From Chimonanthus salicifolius (taxonomy: Eukaryota > Streptophyta > Magnoliopsida > Laurales > Calycanthaceae), in the NCBI GenBank assembly GCA_013350335.1, contig CM023539.1:38550631-38614630 (forward strand): a DNA stretch of 64,000 nt. The letters run 5' to 3'. Shown here one piece after another: positions 36,700-48,255 of this stretch (position 1 is the first letter of the stretch; every line of letters begins with the position of its first letter). The translations under genes were made by a program, and so were the position numbers. The notes under the pieces were generated by a model that was not told where the DNA came from, did not search any database, and saw only the letters and a list, made by a program, of their open reading frames with translations.

Positions 36700-39600
36700 C
36701 TAACGGTCAAGAGGCAGCGCAGTGACGGACGTTTCCTTAGACGGGCTTGGCGGGAGGCCCTTCCCAGCGGCAACGAGCCGTTGCACGAACTTCTCCATCC
36801 TCTCTCCGTTTGTCTCAGTCAGCAACCGCTTCCCGCCAAAAGGCAACGACTCCACCGCCTTCTCACCAAGCATTCCTCCTTCCCGCGCACCTCACCATCT
36901 CCGCCCTCTCCGTCGACACCTCATCCATCCATCGTTCCGTTCCCTCCGTCAGCAAACCGTTCGACTGCATCCAACATACAACCCTCCTTTGTTAACACTT
37001 AACACTACCAAAATGCAGAGACACCCTTTTACCATTATTAGGATTTCTTTTCTTTAAAATAAAATAAAATAAACTTAGCCTTTAAATTTGTTTCAAAGAA
37101 ACTTCTATATTTTTTATAGTTTTAAAAATTTTGATTAAAAAATTTAAAAACTCCTTCAACATGTTATTGATTATAAACTGATGATCAAGTTTGTAATATA
37201 TATATATATATATAATCTATGTAGAAGTCAACGTCACTTAATGAAGTACTTTCTCTGTATTAATGATATTTTAAAAATAAAATAAATTTTATTTAAAATT
37301 CAAAACTCTTAAAAAAATAATAATATAGCTTAATTTCAATCCAATAGTCGAGTGTAGTACATATGTAATTGATGTGGATGATCAAACGATTTAATAAAAG
37401 CTCCATGAATGCTCATCGTGTAGAATAAATTGTTGTCAATAAATACAAATAATAAAGATTTCAATAAAAGTTAAAAGATATATTTTTTTATGAAAAAATT
37501 CTTTATTATTATTATTGGGATAACCAAGCGTACCCGAGAAATCAACTGCGGTGATAGCGGGGCTCGTTGCAATCAATAATTCAATATCTAATATGTCAGA
37601 TTCAGGTTGGGTCAAGAGTGGCTCGGACGTACACGTACTCAATAGATTCCCTATAATCTTTTCCTTTCACTTATACTGAAAAGTTTCAGTTAAAATTTTG
37701 AGGTATTAATTATATATATTTTTTAATATATGCTTTGATCTGAATTTAGATTGATTTTTTTTTAATATTTTAGATTTTTATCTGAAATTTGTAATTAAGG
37801 TTGAGATGCTTTGGGCAAGAGTAAAATCAGTCCACAATAATAAAACCATTGGATTGATTCAATTAGAACCTTAATAATCAATAAAAATAAAAAGGGACAC
37901 GTTGAATAAATAATCTAGTGTGTCCATCCTAACATAGGTATACTCTTTTAATAGACACGGATTTTTCGAATTTCTCACTTTGTCCTCCATCCGCAGAAAT
38001 TGACTCACTTTTTCAGTGAACCGATTTATGTGTAAAAATGATCTGGTCGGTGTACCGATTTGGACTCTCAAGAAATCAGTGCACCTGATTTCCATGTGAT
38101 CCGATCGGTGCACATATCCGGTGAACCGATTAACTGAAAAATACACTGATTTCTTCAAATGAATAAAAGATAAAAGAGAAAGTTCACTAAAACTTATACT
38201 CCTTAAAAAAAATAATCTCCGTGTCGAAATAAACACCCTATGACTTTGTTTCCTAAGTTTTGAGCTAATGAAGCCACTGCCATCCTATCCTACTATGGCA
38301 AAAGGCTTGGTTGGTGTAGGACTGGATTTCCTTGAATTGGATTCTCTGTCATCTCCGTAAAAGCTTCATTGTCATCTAATAATTGCGTCATAAGACAAGT
38401 CTGTCAGTAGAGATAGTTCATGATTCCATTTTATTTCTCATTAGTACATCAAGTGAACAGGTAAATAGAGTGAAGTGTTATCCTATGTCCTGCATCTCCT
38501 TACTCTGTTTTAGTCAGACCCATTATTTAAATTTTATTCTCTTATTTTTATTAATATCACTATTTAAAAAATAGAGGGATTGTCTTTATCTCATAGATTG
38601 AAAGTTGAAAATATGTAAATTATTGAATAATTCAATTGATCTAAATTTTTACGATTATACTGAAGATTTTCAGTGATCAAGTCCATCAAAGTTAGATTAC
38701 GTAACCTACGAATGATGATTGTTTGACTCAGTGATCTAAGTGGACTCAACCGGGTTGAGTGTTACAGAATGCAGTGAGCAGTGAGCAGTGAGCAGTGACC
38801 GGTGAGAGAGTGGTGGATAACCGATGGTCAGGAAACAAACAGAAATTGCAGAAGGCAAGACCTTTGAGGCCGCTCAACAAACCAAACTTTACCAACCTTG
38901 TCTCAGAAATCCTAACAAATGGATTTCACATTAATAAGCTACTGTCATACTCTCCCTTTTAAGGCAATTACGTGGCTCTCATTCTACATGTTCCGTACAT
39001 TTGGATACTTATGGATCACAATTGATCCGCTTCAACTCACTACACTCTACACCGTGTGAGATCTCAACTGTACGTACTCATTGATTTGGTGGTTGCAAAT
39101 GGGCTTGTAAGTATCTAGGGAATTTCTTAGAATATTTGAACAATATTTGAATTATAAATAAGTCTCTATACACACACCATCTACCTGTAAGTGAAGTGAT
39201 TCATTAGAAAATTTTACCTTTTTCTTATAAAGTTTTACCACGTCTCTCTCTCCACCTTTTGTCATAATAACTATATTTTCATGTAACCCAATACAAATCT
39301 CTCTATTCACCTTGACCTACAAAGACATCTTAGTTGATATCTGAAATTTTAAAATTATATTAAAGACTTTAAGTTCGACTCTTCTCAACTACAATATAAT
39401 TCTTATAGATAAAATTTACAAGTAATTTTGTGTATCTATGAAATTAATCTTTATCTTTAATACAAAGTGAAGATACTTATATTATTATAACAAAAATTGT
39501 AGTCATCTCTCTACTGATTAGTTATCCAACTATGACACACGTCACATGGGAACAGCAGCCCAATTGAGTTATCGAAAAACATGTACGGACATAAGCTCCA

Positions 39601-40954
39601 TAAATTATTCTTATTTATACTATTAACCCTATAAATTTATTCTAATAATTCATTTTATAACCACAACTTAAAATGAAAACAAACTAGTTTTCAATACTTA
39701 AAATCGATCCTGATTTGAACAACACACGTTGTGAAGCATCTCAGATTTTTTTTAAAAAAAGAAAAGAAAAACTATGAAGTCAAGAGCACAATAACATAAA
39801 AGGAAAAGATGTAACTAGTGTTAAAAACCCAAAACTTGACTAAAAATCCCATTAAAGAGAACGACTAATAAGTGACTCATAACCAGTGTTCAAAACTCAG
39901 AACTTAAAATCTGACTCAAAATTTAATGGAGTCAAGAACTCGGCCTTATCTTTTTTTCAAAAAAAAATATCGATTTGACGGAGAAAATTGAGAAAGAAAG
40001 AAATGTGTAGAATACCTGAATCCTGACGTAGTCTGTCCGATTCCAACAGAAAGCGTTTCCAAGGATCTGATCAACGGTCTCGGACACGCCATCCAGCACG
40101 ATTTCCACCACCGCAGGCGTCGAGCATTCTCCATCAGCACTCCGTCTTGGCGGCCTCCGGCTGCCAAAGGGCCCGTTTCCCAACGACAGCACCATCAAGT
40201 CCTCGACACCGTTAACTAACGGAAAATCCCGCTTGTTGTGGAGGACGTGCGTAACGGCAGCGGCCGACGGGTTGTTCATGACCAAACCGCCGTCAACTGC
40301 CACACACGTCGTTTTACCGTCAACAGACGTCAGCTTAAACGGTTTGAACAGGCTCGGCGTTGCTGACGTGGAGCGGCAGACGCTCCAGAGCTCGAAATCG
40401 AAGCTTCCGGAGCCGGACGCGTCGGCGCGGGAGAAAACGAATGGCGCGGAGCTGTTGAGGTCGTAGCAAGGGACGAGGAGAGCCTTACAAGTGTCCCTCA
40501 ACGTCAAGATCCGACCGTCCGGTGCTCTCAGTGCCTCTTTCAGAACCCTCTCCATGCTCCTGCCGGAGAACCTCCGCTTCCGGCGAAACACCCCTGCTGG
40601 ACGGAACATCTGTGGAAGCCTATCCGTCAGGAATTTAACTGCCTCCTTGGCCGTGAAGAGTGGCCTGCCGTTTCCGCCGTCGGCTGTGAGCATTGCTGCG
40701 AACACGCCGCCGAGGCCTGTCCCAGCGACGACATCGAAGAAGTCAGCGATCCGAGCGTCTGGATCGCCGGTCTTGAATCGGATCTGGTCTTCGAGAAGCA
40801 CCAATGCCTGGCCAGAAATGAGGGCCTTGACACCCCCGCCGCCATCGATGCTGAGAATTCGAGTCTTCTTCCAGAGATTGGGGTTTTCACAATCAGAGAG
40901 CCATTTCTTCTCAAGCTTTGAGAAGATTTCTAGGGTTATTTGGCTCAGTTCCAT
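36700..40954 (-). CDS. PLP9: Patatin-related protein of the pPLAIII type (PLP9-like), exon 2 frameshifted
   Basis: Exon 1 (40954-40016) encodes 313 residues: the anion-binding DGGGG at 37-41, the nucleophile elbow GTGLG at 78-82 (Thr-Gly-Leu where classical patatins have x-Ser-x), and the DGG of the catalytic Asp at 221-223, ending 'NRTDYVRIQ'. After an intron of 3,051 bp, exon 2 (36964-36700) starts 'SNGL', as the family does, and ends 'VQRLVAAGKGLPPSPSK...DR' and TAG. Between them the frame changes by one base (between about 36890 and 36840). Total length is ~400 residues, against 384 for Arabidopsis PLP9/pPLAIII-delta (recalled). The family is linked to membrane lipid metabolism and cell growth, and PLP9 is annotated as probably inactive because it lacks the Ser. 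This copy is either a recent pseudogene, alternatively spliced, or carries a sequence error. Confidence 0.88.
37935..38241. repeat. Imperfect inverted-repeat element with 'gatcggtgcac' words
   Basis: The left end 'cataggtatactcttttaa' with 'gacacgg' mirrors the right end (reverse complement 'catagggtgtttatttcg' with 'acacgg'). The interior has repeated 'cagtgaaccgatt' and 'gatcggtgcac' words. Similar words occur at 54700-54900. It may be a MITE, but no target duplication was recognised. Confidence 0.4.
38771..38798 (+). repeat. GCAGTGA x4 tandem repeat
   Basis: Four perfect head-to-tail copies of a heptamer (positions 38771-38798) lie within the patatin-like intron. Confidence 0.85.
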
Positions 40955-41237
40955 CTCCTCAGAAACTTTCTTCTTGCCTTTTTTCGGTTTCTGTTTTCGG
41001 ACGTTTTAAGTATGCGAGAAATGGAGAAGGAAGATATCAATGGCTGGAATTTGGAGTTTCGGCCCTGGAATCCGTGAAAGGAGATGAATGCCGGAGAAAG
41101 GAAATGAGAATCACGCCTTCTTCCTGAAACGCATTAAACGCAGAAAGGCGTACAGGCGTAGGTACTACTCTCTCACTCGCTCAAGGAGTTGCGAACGGCA
41201 AACGGCGAACGACGAATGGATCATAGACAGAGGCTTC

Positions 41238-41245
41238 TTTATATA
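41238..41245 (-). promoter_or_regulatory. TATA box of the patatin-like gene
   Basis: TATATAAA reads on the minus strand about 285 bp upstream of the ATG at 40954. The interval between them is a plausible long, purine-rich leader. No other TATA-like motif is closer to the start codon. Confidence 0.55.
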
Positions 41246-42177
41246 CGCGATTCTCTCTGTCCTTTTCTCACTTTTCTTAATTTTATTTATATTATTTTAT
41301 TATTATTTTCGTCAATATACGGTCAGAGTATGGATTGCCATACGTATGCAAATTGGCGTAATACACGTGACATATCAAGCCCCATTTACCGAAACCGTCG
41401 CCACGTGGTCTGACTGGGCCCCATTTATAGCATGTCACACATTTTTTTTGGCACTATTAGAAATAAGGTGCTTGGTGTAATTATGGACTCTTGATTTCTT
41501 CGAATGAAATGAGTGCCCTTTATTTTATAAATTAATTTAATTTAATTTTTTCTATCTAATTCAAGATGCTAAAATAAGTTACCAAATTATAAAAAAAAAA
41601 ATCAATTACCTAAATGTCTATTTTATGGCATGAGTGAACGAAATTGTGTCTCAAGTATATCTTTTGTTTACCAGAGTAATATGCCATTTGTTTTATTTTA
41701 AAATAATATACAGATACTTTTTGGATAAATTTTGTCATAAAAGCTTCATGTATTTTTTAAAAATTAAAAAAACTCATTGTGTGTCTATTAAAATCTCAAG
41801 TCCTAGTTAGCTCCATCATTTTCCATAATTTTTTTGGAAATTGCTAAAATACCCTTATTTAACTTATACTGCAAAAATAGATCCTAACGATGTAGATATA
41901 GAAACCTGGTTTACCAGAGCCAATTGAGTTAAGTATGGGATTATGGGAAGTTTGCTTTGAAAATTGTATTGAGCTACATAGGCTTGTATTGAGCCTTAGG
42001 GTTCTATATGGGTCCATTGGAGTTCACAATTATCTCTAGGTTTGCTAGAGTGGGGACGCTTCGTTGCTTAAAAGGAAAGGGAAGTAAATGGGTAGAGGTT
42101 CAAGGTGAGAAGAGGTAGAAATTATGTAACTCTAAGTTGTACTTGGAGGATTTGAGGGTGGACGCTGAACATGGTAA
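41246..42177. other. Intergenic DNA upstream of the patatin-like gene
   Basis: The patatin-like promoter is expected at its left end, including an ACGTGT/ACGTGA element near 41365-41370 and 'ccacgtgg' (a G-box palindrome) at 41401-41408. The rest is AT-rich with no recognised gene or repeat. Confidence 0.45.
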
Positions 42178-42185
42178 GTTGTAGC

Positions 42186-42534
42186 CAGGGGTGCAAATTC
42201 TTAGAGGCAGATATGATACGGATTTTGCAACTCAGATATGTATTTTATCGGCTGTAAAGGATATTTCTCAACTGATATGGTCGATGTATTGGCGATATAT
42301 ATTGGTCCGATATCAGCTGATATCTATAATATCGGTATTTAAAAAAAAAAAAATAGTGGATCCAAGTTGATATCTCGGCCGATATTTTTGTTTTTTAATT
42401 TTTTTTTAAGCTTTTTTTAATCTTTTATTTATTTTTTAATTAAAAAAAAAATACCGATATTTAAAAAAAACTCAAAAGAGGAGAGAGAATTTTATCGGCC
42501 GATATCTTGGGGAGGCCGAATTTTGCACCCCCAA
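42186..42534. mobile_element. hAT-type MITE rich in ATATCGGCCGATAT palindromes
   Basis: The left end CAGGGGTGCAAATTC mirrors the right end GAATTTTGCACCCCCAA. The flanks GTTGTAGC (42178-42185) and GGTGTAGC (42535-42542) agree at 7 of 8 bases, as for a hAT 8-bp duplication. The interior carries repeated 'tatcggccgatat'-like words, likely subterminal transposase sites, and long A/T runs. Confidence 0.65.
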
Positions 42535-42691
42535 GGTGTAGCAGGTGAAAATGTTTGACCTGTAGCATGATGAACTAGTTGAAGTTGAGGAGGAGGTTGG
42601 TGCATAATTAAGGCTAATCATATTGGGACTGTTAGTAAAAGTCCAACATTGTTAGTGGTTCTTTGGGTTATATAATAAGTACATGAATAGC

Positions 42692-44310
42692 GGCCAGCCA
42701 TATACACACTCAGTTTTTCTGCCTCTACGCACCTATTTTCGGGTACGGGTGGCTAATTACCATTTTACCCCCCGTATTTTCATTTGTTCGAACGAATTCC
42801 CATTTCATTTCGACATTCGTTCGAACGAATGGACGCATACCCCTCCAATTTTGATTTATTCGAACGAATCCCCGTATAAATTTAATTTGTTCGAACGAAC
42901 TGAGTGAATAGTAATGTCCATTACTGTTCACTCATTTCACTCAATTCATTCATTCCAATGAATCACTGATTCATTCGAATGAATTGATTTTCTTTAAAAT
43001 TTTAAAGTTATTTTTTAAGTACTGTGTATTTTTAAAATTTCTCAAATTAAATATCCGGACTAATTACGATAATCTGATAAAAATACTTTAAAACTTCAAG
43101 GTCTTTTGACACTCTTAAATATTTAAAACACAGTATTTTACAAATAAGGGTATTCCTTAGGGTGTGCCGAAAACACATTTAGGAGTGTCAAAAGACCTTG
43201 AAATCTTAAAGTATTTTTATCAGGTTATCGTAATTAGTCCGGATATTCAATTTGAGAAATTTTGGAAATACACAGTGCTTAAAAAATAACTTTAAAGTTT
43301 TAAAGGAGATTTTATTATTTAATACACTATGCACATTATTTTTTAAAGCACCGTGTATTTTTAAAATTTCTCAAATTAAATATCCGGACTTATTACGATA
43401 ACTTGATAAAAATACTTTAAAACTTCAAGATCTTTTGACACTCCTAAATATTTAAAATACAGTATTTTACAAATAAAGGTATCCCTAGGGTGTGCTAAAA
43501 ACACATTTATGAGTGTCAAAAGACCTTGAAGTCTTAAAGTATTTTTATCAGGTTATCGTAATTAGTCCGGATATTCAATTTGAGAAATTTTAGGAAATAC
43601 ACAGTGCTTAAAAAATAACTTTAAAGTTTTAAAGGAAATTTTATTATTTAATACACTATGCACATTATTTTTTAAGCACCGTGTATTTCCAAAATTTCTC
43701 AAATTAAATATCCGGACTAATTACGATAACTTGATAAAAATACTTTAAGACTTCAAGGTCTTTTGACACTCCTAAATGTGTTTTCTGCATATCCTCGGGA
43801 TACCCTTATTTGTAAAATACTATATTTTAAATATTTAGGAGTGTCAAAAAACCTTAAAGTCTTAAAGTATTTTTATCAGATTATCGTAATTAGTCCAGAT
43901 ATTTAATTTGAAAAATTTTAAAAATACACAGTGCTTAAAAAATAACTTTAAAATTTTAAAGAAAATCAATTCATTCGAATGAATCACTGATTCATTCGAA
44001 TGAATTGAGTGAACAGTAACGCACGTACTATTCACTCAATTCATTGTATCCGTTCGTTCGAATGAATTGAGTGAACAGTGACGCGCGTTACTGTTCACCT
44101 GATTCATTCGAACGAATTAAATTTATACGGGAATTCGTTCAAACGAATCAAAATTGGAGGGGGTATGCGTCCATTCGTTCGAATGAATGCCGAAATGAAC
44201 TGAGAATTCGTTCGAATGAACGGAAACGCAGGGGCAAAATGGTAATTAGCTATCCGCATCCGAAATTGGGTGTGTAGAAGCAGAAAAACTGGGTATGTAT
44301 ATGGCTGGCC
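42692..44310. mobile_element. Non-autonomous Mutator-like foldback element, 1,619 bp
   Basis: The ends GGCCAGCCATATACA and TGTATATGGCTGGCC are mirror images, and the inverted repeats run inward for more than 200 bp with few mismatches. The target duplication ATGAATAGC (42683-42691 and 44311-44319) is a perfect 9 bp, the Mutator signature. There is no transposase. The subterminal zone is filled with TTCGAACGAA-type palindromes. The centre has six alternately oriented copies of one AT-rich segment. It inserted into the 5' LTR of a TRIM. Confidence 0.88.
43000..43975. repeat. Six alternating inverted copies inside the Mutator-like element
   Basis: A segment containing 'tccggactaattacgataa', 'aaatactttaa' and 'ggtcttttgacact' occurs forward at about 43012-43125, 43340-43445 and 43672-43780. 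It occurs reversed at about 43180-43310, 43510-43665 and 43830-43970. Adjacent arms can each form a hairpin. Confidence 0.8.
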
Positions 44311-44583
44311 ATGAATAGCCTCTCTTTCCAAATAAGATTTTAAGGATGAGTTCTATTCTTGATTTTAACATGGCATCAGAGCCAAGGGTAACACAGGGAT
44401 GAGTTTGATTCGTAACTTCAGTCCTGCATGGTGGGGGAGAGTCAAGTCTCTCCAGCCTTGGCGCTGAGGGTGAGTGTTAGTAAAAGGCCGACTTTGGATT
44501 TTGAGGTTTACAAGTACATGAGCACACTCTTATTTCAAGACGGTTTTTACAAATGAATTCTACTCATATATTGAAGAGAGACA

Positions 44584-45300
44584 TAGTTGCGGAAAATGTT
44601 GATATGGACCTCGAGGTTGTGGCTGAGGTTGAATTTGGGGAACGACTTGAGCTTGAAATAGTGGTTGAAACAATCTCATACTTCAACGGCTAGCATATAG
44701 ATAGGAATAAAATTCCAAGAACTTTAATGGTTTTAAAACCCCCATTAAACTATCTATTTTGCTTTGGATGTTTTGAATTTCAATTTTTAAATTTCTTTTT
44801 TCTTAACTTCAACTTGTAGGCCATAATAAAAGTAGTTTATGAAAATTGAAGAATACTTTGAGATGGTTCACACTGCAGAAGGGTCATGATACAATTGTTC
44901 ATTGAAGCATTTACCAATTGAAAATCATGACCACCTATCTTAACTAAAATTTAGGTGACTTGCTTAGCCATCAACAGTATGAATTAGTAAAGGATAAGTT
45001 GGGTTGAGTAAGAATTGAGTAGAATAATGCGAATGGACTAAGAGTAATGATAGAGATATGAACTTTTGGATCATAGGAACTTGGTGGTGTACCTTTACAC
45101 CTTTTATATTTTGACTTGTGTGAAAAAAAAAAACCAAGTCATTACCATATAAATGCTAACTCTAATTGTTGGATTACTATATCATTCTAATTTCTTTTAA
45201 CTCATATATTAGTAAGGATAAAATATGAATAATGATTTCATAGATGTATGATACATGCAACTCACTTTTATCTACGGTGATAGGTTTGTTATAAAGAATA
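44584..45300. other. Intergenic DNA between the TRIM and the Stowaway-like MITE
   Basis: Mixed AT-rich sequence with no recognised gene, repeat terminus or RNA feature. Confidence 0.5.
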
Positions 45301-45302
45301 TA

Positions 45303-45493
45303 TTCTCTCCGTTCCAATTTAGTTGTCTGATATGTATTTTTAAATTGTTTCAAAATAGTTGTCTGATATTTTACATTTACAAATTAGAAGTTCATGTAGA
45401 TTCTCTCTCTTTATCTATATAATTTGGCTCCTCAAACTATCCTTAAAAGATTCAAAATTTTAAAATAGGACAACGAAAATGGGACAGAGGGAG
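45303..45493. mobile_element. Stowaway-like (Tc1/mariner) MITE
   Basis: The left end TTCTCTCCGTTCCAATTTAG and the reverse complement of the right end CTCCCTCTGTCCCATTTTCG are clearly related. They match the widespread 'CTCCCTCCGTYCC' termini. TA dinucleotides flank both sides (45301-45302, 45494-45495), as expected for a TA target. Confidence 0.7.
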
Positions 45494-46969
45494 TATTTGA
45501 ATATTAGGTTCTAAAAGCTCTCTTGTTAAATTAAGTTCTCGACAAATCTAAGTGGGCTCTTGTAGAGTGGTTATCATTGTGCAAGGAATTTGTTGAATGC
45601 TCCTTAGATGATTTTTATCTCGATTTTATTAATTCAATGTGCATGGCGCTGCAAGGGAGATGTAATACCCTGATCCGAATTAGGTTTAAATATATGATTT
45701 AACATTTTAATCGCATAGATTACAATGAGGGATTAGTGAAAATCCAGTTTTGGCCCAATCAGAGCTCGATAGCTTATTGATCCAACTCATTGAAGTTAAA
45801 GGGGCAAAATGGTAATTTACCTATTAATAGTGTATTCATTGATTGAATAATTGTTTGGTTATTATTATTTGAGTGTTATTGATCTTTCTATTAGGGATTT
45901 AAATTCTGAAATTTATAAGTATCTTTATTTTATTATTTCAGAAAATTATATTTAAATATTACCCAAAAAATATCCCGAAAGCTAAAGAAACACTTGTTTT
46001 AGTAATTCTAGAAGCCTGAAAATTTAGAGAGAAATATGTATAGTTAGATTGTATTTTAATACATTGTTTTATTTTTCCTGCTGTTGAAAATAGAGAGTTT
46101 AAACTCTTAAAATAAATACAAATTTAGTTAAGTGAATAGTGTCAAAAACATGAATTTTGTCTAAATCAAGTAATTATGATAACATGTAATTATCCAATTT
46201 TTTATGGTACCTTAAGTTTTTAAAACCCAACATTTTGGGTGTGACGGATTAAATTAAATAAATAATTTAATAGCTAAATTATTAAAAATAAAAGAAACTG
46301 GATTAATATGCAAATAACTTTTGAAGGGGCTAAAATGCAAATACCCTGAACTTCTGCAAACACCTGTGTAGCAGGTGATACGATGAAGCAGCTGCATGAG
46401 CGTCGACTCATGCAAGTTATGATAGTAGGTTACAGGGGTGATGTGGTCACCTCTCAGCCTTATATGGTACCTACCACCCTAGCCCTCCAATGCCTATAAA
46501 TTCAGGCCATTTCCAAAGAATTTCCCACTGAATTCTCACTTGAAAACCAGTGTTCTTCTCTGTCAGTTTTTACGATTAGCTTAAGTGGGAGATTTTTCCA
46601 GTTGGTGATCATCAACTTAGGAACGAAAGCGAAGGTAACCATTGTCTTTATTTTGAAATTTCAATCAGTTTAGAATCAAATAGAAGTCATTTTAGTTAAG
46701 TTTTGAAATTCGGAAATCGAATTTGAAATTTAGTGAAAAACATGGATTTTCTTGTGTTTTACTGGTTTTCCGTTTTAATCCGATGTTTTAATTAGTTTAA
46801 GGACTTCAATTGATTTCTGAAGTAAAAAGGACTCACTGTAGAGTACATCCGACCTAGAGGATGTGAAAAACGAATCCAGAAAATCCACTGTTTGTGGATT
46901 CATATTTTATACTGTCCCGCCCGTTGCTGCTCTGTTGCAGGTAACTGATGTACAAGACAACTCTCGGAA

Positions 46970-47335
46970 AATCCGAGAATCGGTCTTCGGAAGTTCCGAA
47001 GGCAGTTCTTCAGAAGTTCCGAACCCAAGTTCCGAAGGAACAAAGAGTAAGTGTTGAGCTTTCTATTTCTGCTGTGACATTCTGAGACCCTCTCGGATGA
47101 TCCAAACTGTTCGGAAGTTCTGAACAGTACTCGGTAGGTTCCGAGACTTAAAAGACCAATTGATTTTTTTGTTTGTTCGACAGAAGGCTCAGAAGTTCCG
47201 AGACCTGAACTTCGGAAGTTCCGAAAGATAAAACCCAAGTTCTGAAGATTCAGTAAAGGCCCAGTTTAGGCAGTGACTAGGAAAGTCCGAAGCCACAGTA
47301 CCAGGTTCCGAGGCATGTTCCGAAGAACCCAGATC
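46970..47335. repeat. Cluster of GGAAGTTCCGAA palindromic repeats in the solo LTR
   Basis: More than ten copies or near-copies of (T)CGGAAGTTCCGA(A) are spaced irregularly over 360 bp. The word is its own reverse complement, so orientation is meaningless. Spacing is not a multiple of three. Confidence 0.8.
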
Positions 47336-47584
47336 AGATTTTTAAACTTAGTCTAGATTAGGATTTTATGATTTGAATATTGGATTTTAAATGTGATGTT
47401 TATACCCACTTAATTAAAAGTGATGCTAACCTCTTTTTGTTGGTATTATTAGGTAAACCTATATTATGTATTCACTTCCAAGCCGACACTCTCTATCTGT
47501 GGCTGACTCAGTCCGATAGCTATCAGTAGCTGAGTGAATAACTTCGCCGCTCGGTAGAAAAGAAGGGTTCGGGCACTGAGTGTA

Positions 47585-47740
47585 CATCTAGGCCTAACTC
47601 ACTAGATGAGTAGTGGTCTGAGCACCCTATATTTGTATCTCTAGGCCTAACTTGCTATACAAGTAGTGGTCGAGCACCCTATATTTGTATCTCTAGGCCT
47701 AACTCGTTATACGAGTAGTGGCCTGAGCATTCTATTATAT
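47585..47740 (+). repeat. Tandem repeat, three ~53-bp units
   Basis: Three units share 'taggcctaact', 'agtagtgg' and 'gagcaccctatatttgtatc', lying head to tail within the solo LTR. The third is the most diverged. Confidence 0.8.
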
Positions 47741-48169
47741 TGCTGATTATTATAATCTAAAAATGGATAGTAACTCATTTAGGAGACTCATATCTATTAC
47801 CCTTGAAGTTTTTCGAAAAATAGGATAAAATGATTTGCAACACTATGATTATATGTATTATGTTTGATTGATGATTGTATAATACGTTGTATTCTTATTT
47901 TCATGTTTTGGTAGATATCTTTATACCCCACACATACGATGATGATACTTAATAACTGTAGTAGGAGTAAATCAGGTTAAGAGGATCCAATGCAATGAGT
48001 AGTTTCAAGGATCAGATTTGATGAACCCACTTATATGCCTAAACATTGTGCACTATTGTGAACAATGTTTATTGATACTAACGATATTTATCGTATATTG
48101 ATTATGATAATAAAATGCTATAATGATATTGATACTGCTTCCACGTACCCTTACTACTGAACTATTATC

Positions 48170-48255
48170 GGCCCAGGTGTGTCAATTTACGTCTACTGGC
48201 CCAAGTGTGTCAGTTGCTGGCCCAGGTGTGTCAGTACCGGCCCTAGTGTGTCGGA
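48170..48255 (+). repeat. GGCCCAGGTGTGTC short tandem repeat
   Basis: Four copies of the core 'ggcccaggtgtgtc' (with 'ggcccaagtgtgtc' and 'ggccctagtgtgtc' variants) occur at 16-25 bp spacing near the right end of the LTR. Confidence 0.8.

Larger units (their letters stand above)
36965..40015 (-). other. Intron of the patatin-like gene
   Basis: The donor is CAG|GTATTC at 40015 and the acceptor 'gatgcag' at 36965, both phase 0. It is AT-rich. It contains a (TA)n run at 37196-37213, a 7-bp GCAGTGA tandem repeat at 38771-38798 and an imperfect inverted-repeat element at 37935-38241. No other gene is seen in it. Confidence 0.75.
42630..44583 (+). mobile_element. TRIM retroelement, 5' LTR split by a Mutator-like insertion
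   Basis: The 5' LTR is 42630-42691 plus 44320-44370 (TGTTAGTAAAAGTCC...TTTTAACA, about 113 bp once the nested element and its second target copy are ignored). It is followed directly by the primer-binding site TGGCATCAGAGCC (44371-44383), an internal region of only ~90 bp, a short purine tract 'gctgagggtgag', and a 3' LTR from 44475 (TGTTAGTAAAAGGCC) to about 44583. This size and the lack of coding sequence define a terminal-repeat retrotransposon in miniature. The LTRs are diverged, so it is an old copy. Confidence 0.7.

Noticed and set aside
36722..37057. Three overlapping + strand ORFs (73-111 codons)
   Set aside because: They are the antisense shadow of exon 2 of the PLP9-like gene, whose protein motifs are clear on the minus strand.
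40233..41009. Plus-strand ORFs of 77 and 172 codons
   Set aside because: Antisense shadows of exon 1 of the patatin-like gene in GC-rich coding sequence.
44104..44331. ORFs on both strands at each end of the Mutator-like element
   Set aside because: They translate the TTCGAACGAA palindromes of the inverted repeats, so they appear on both strands and at both ends. They are not proteins.
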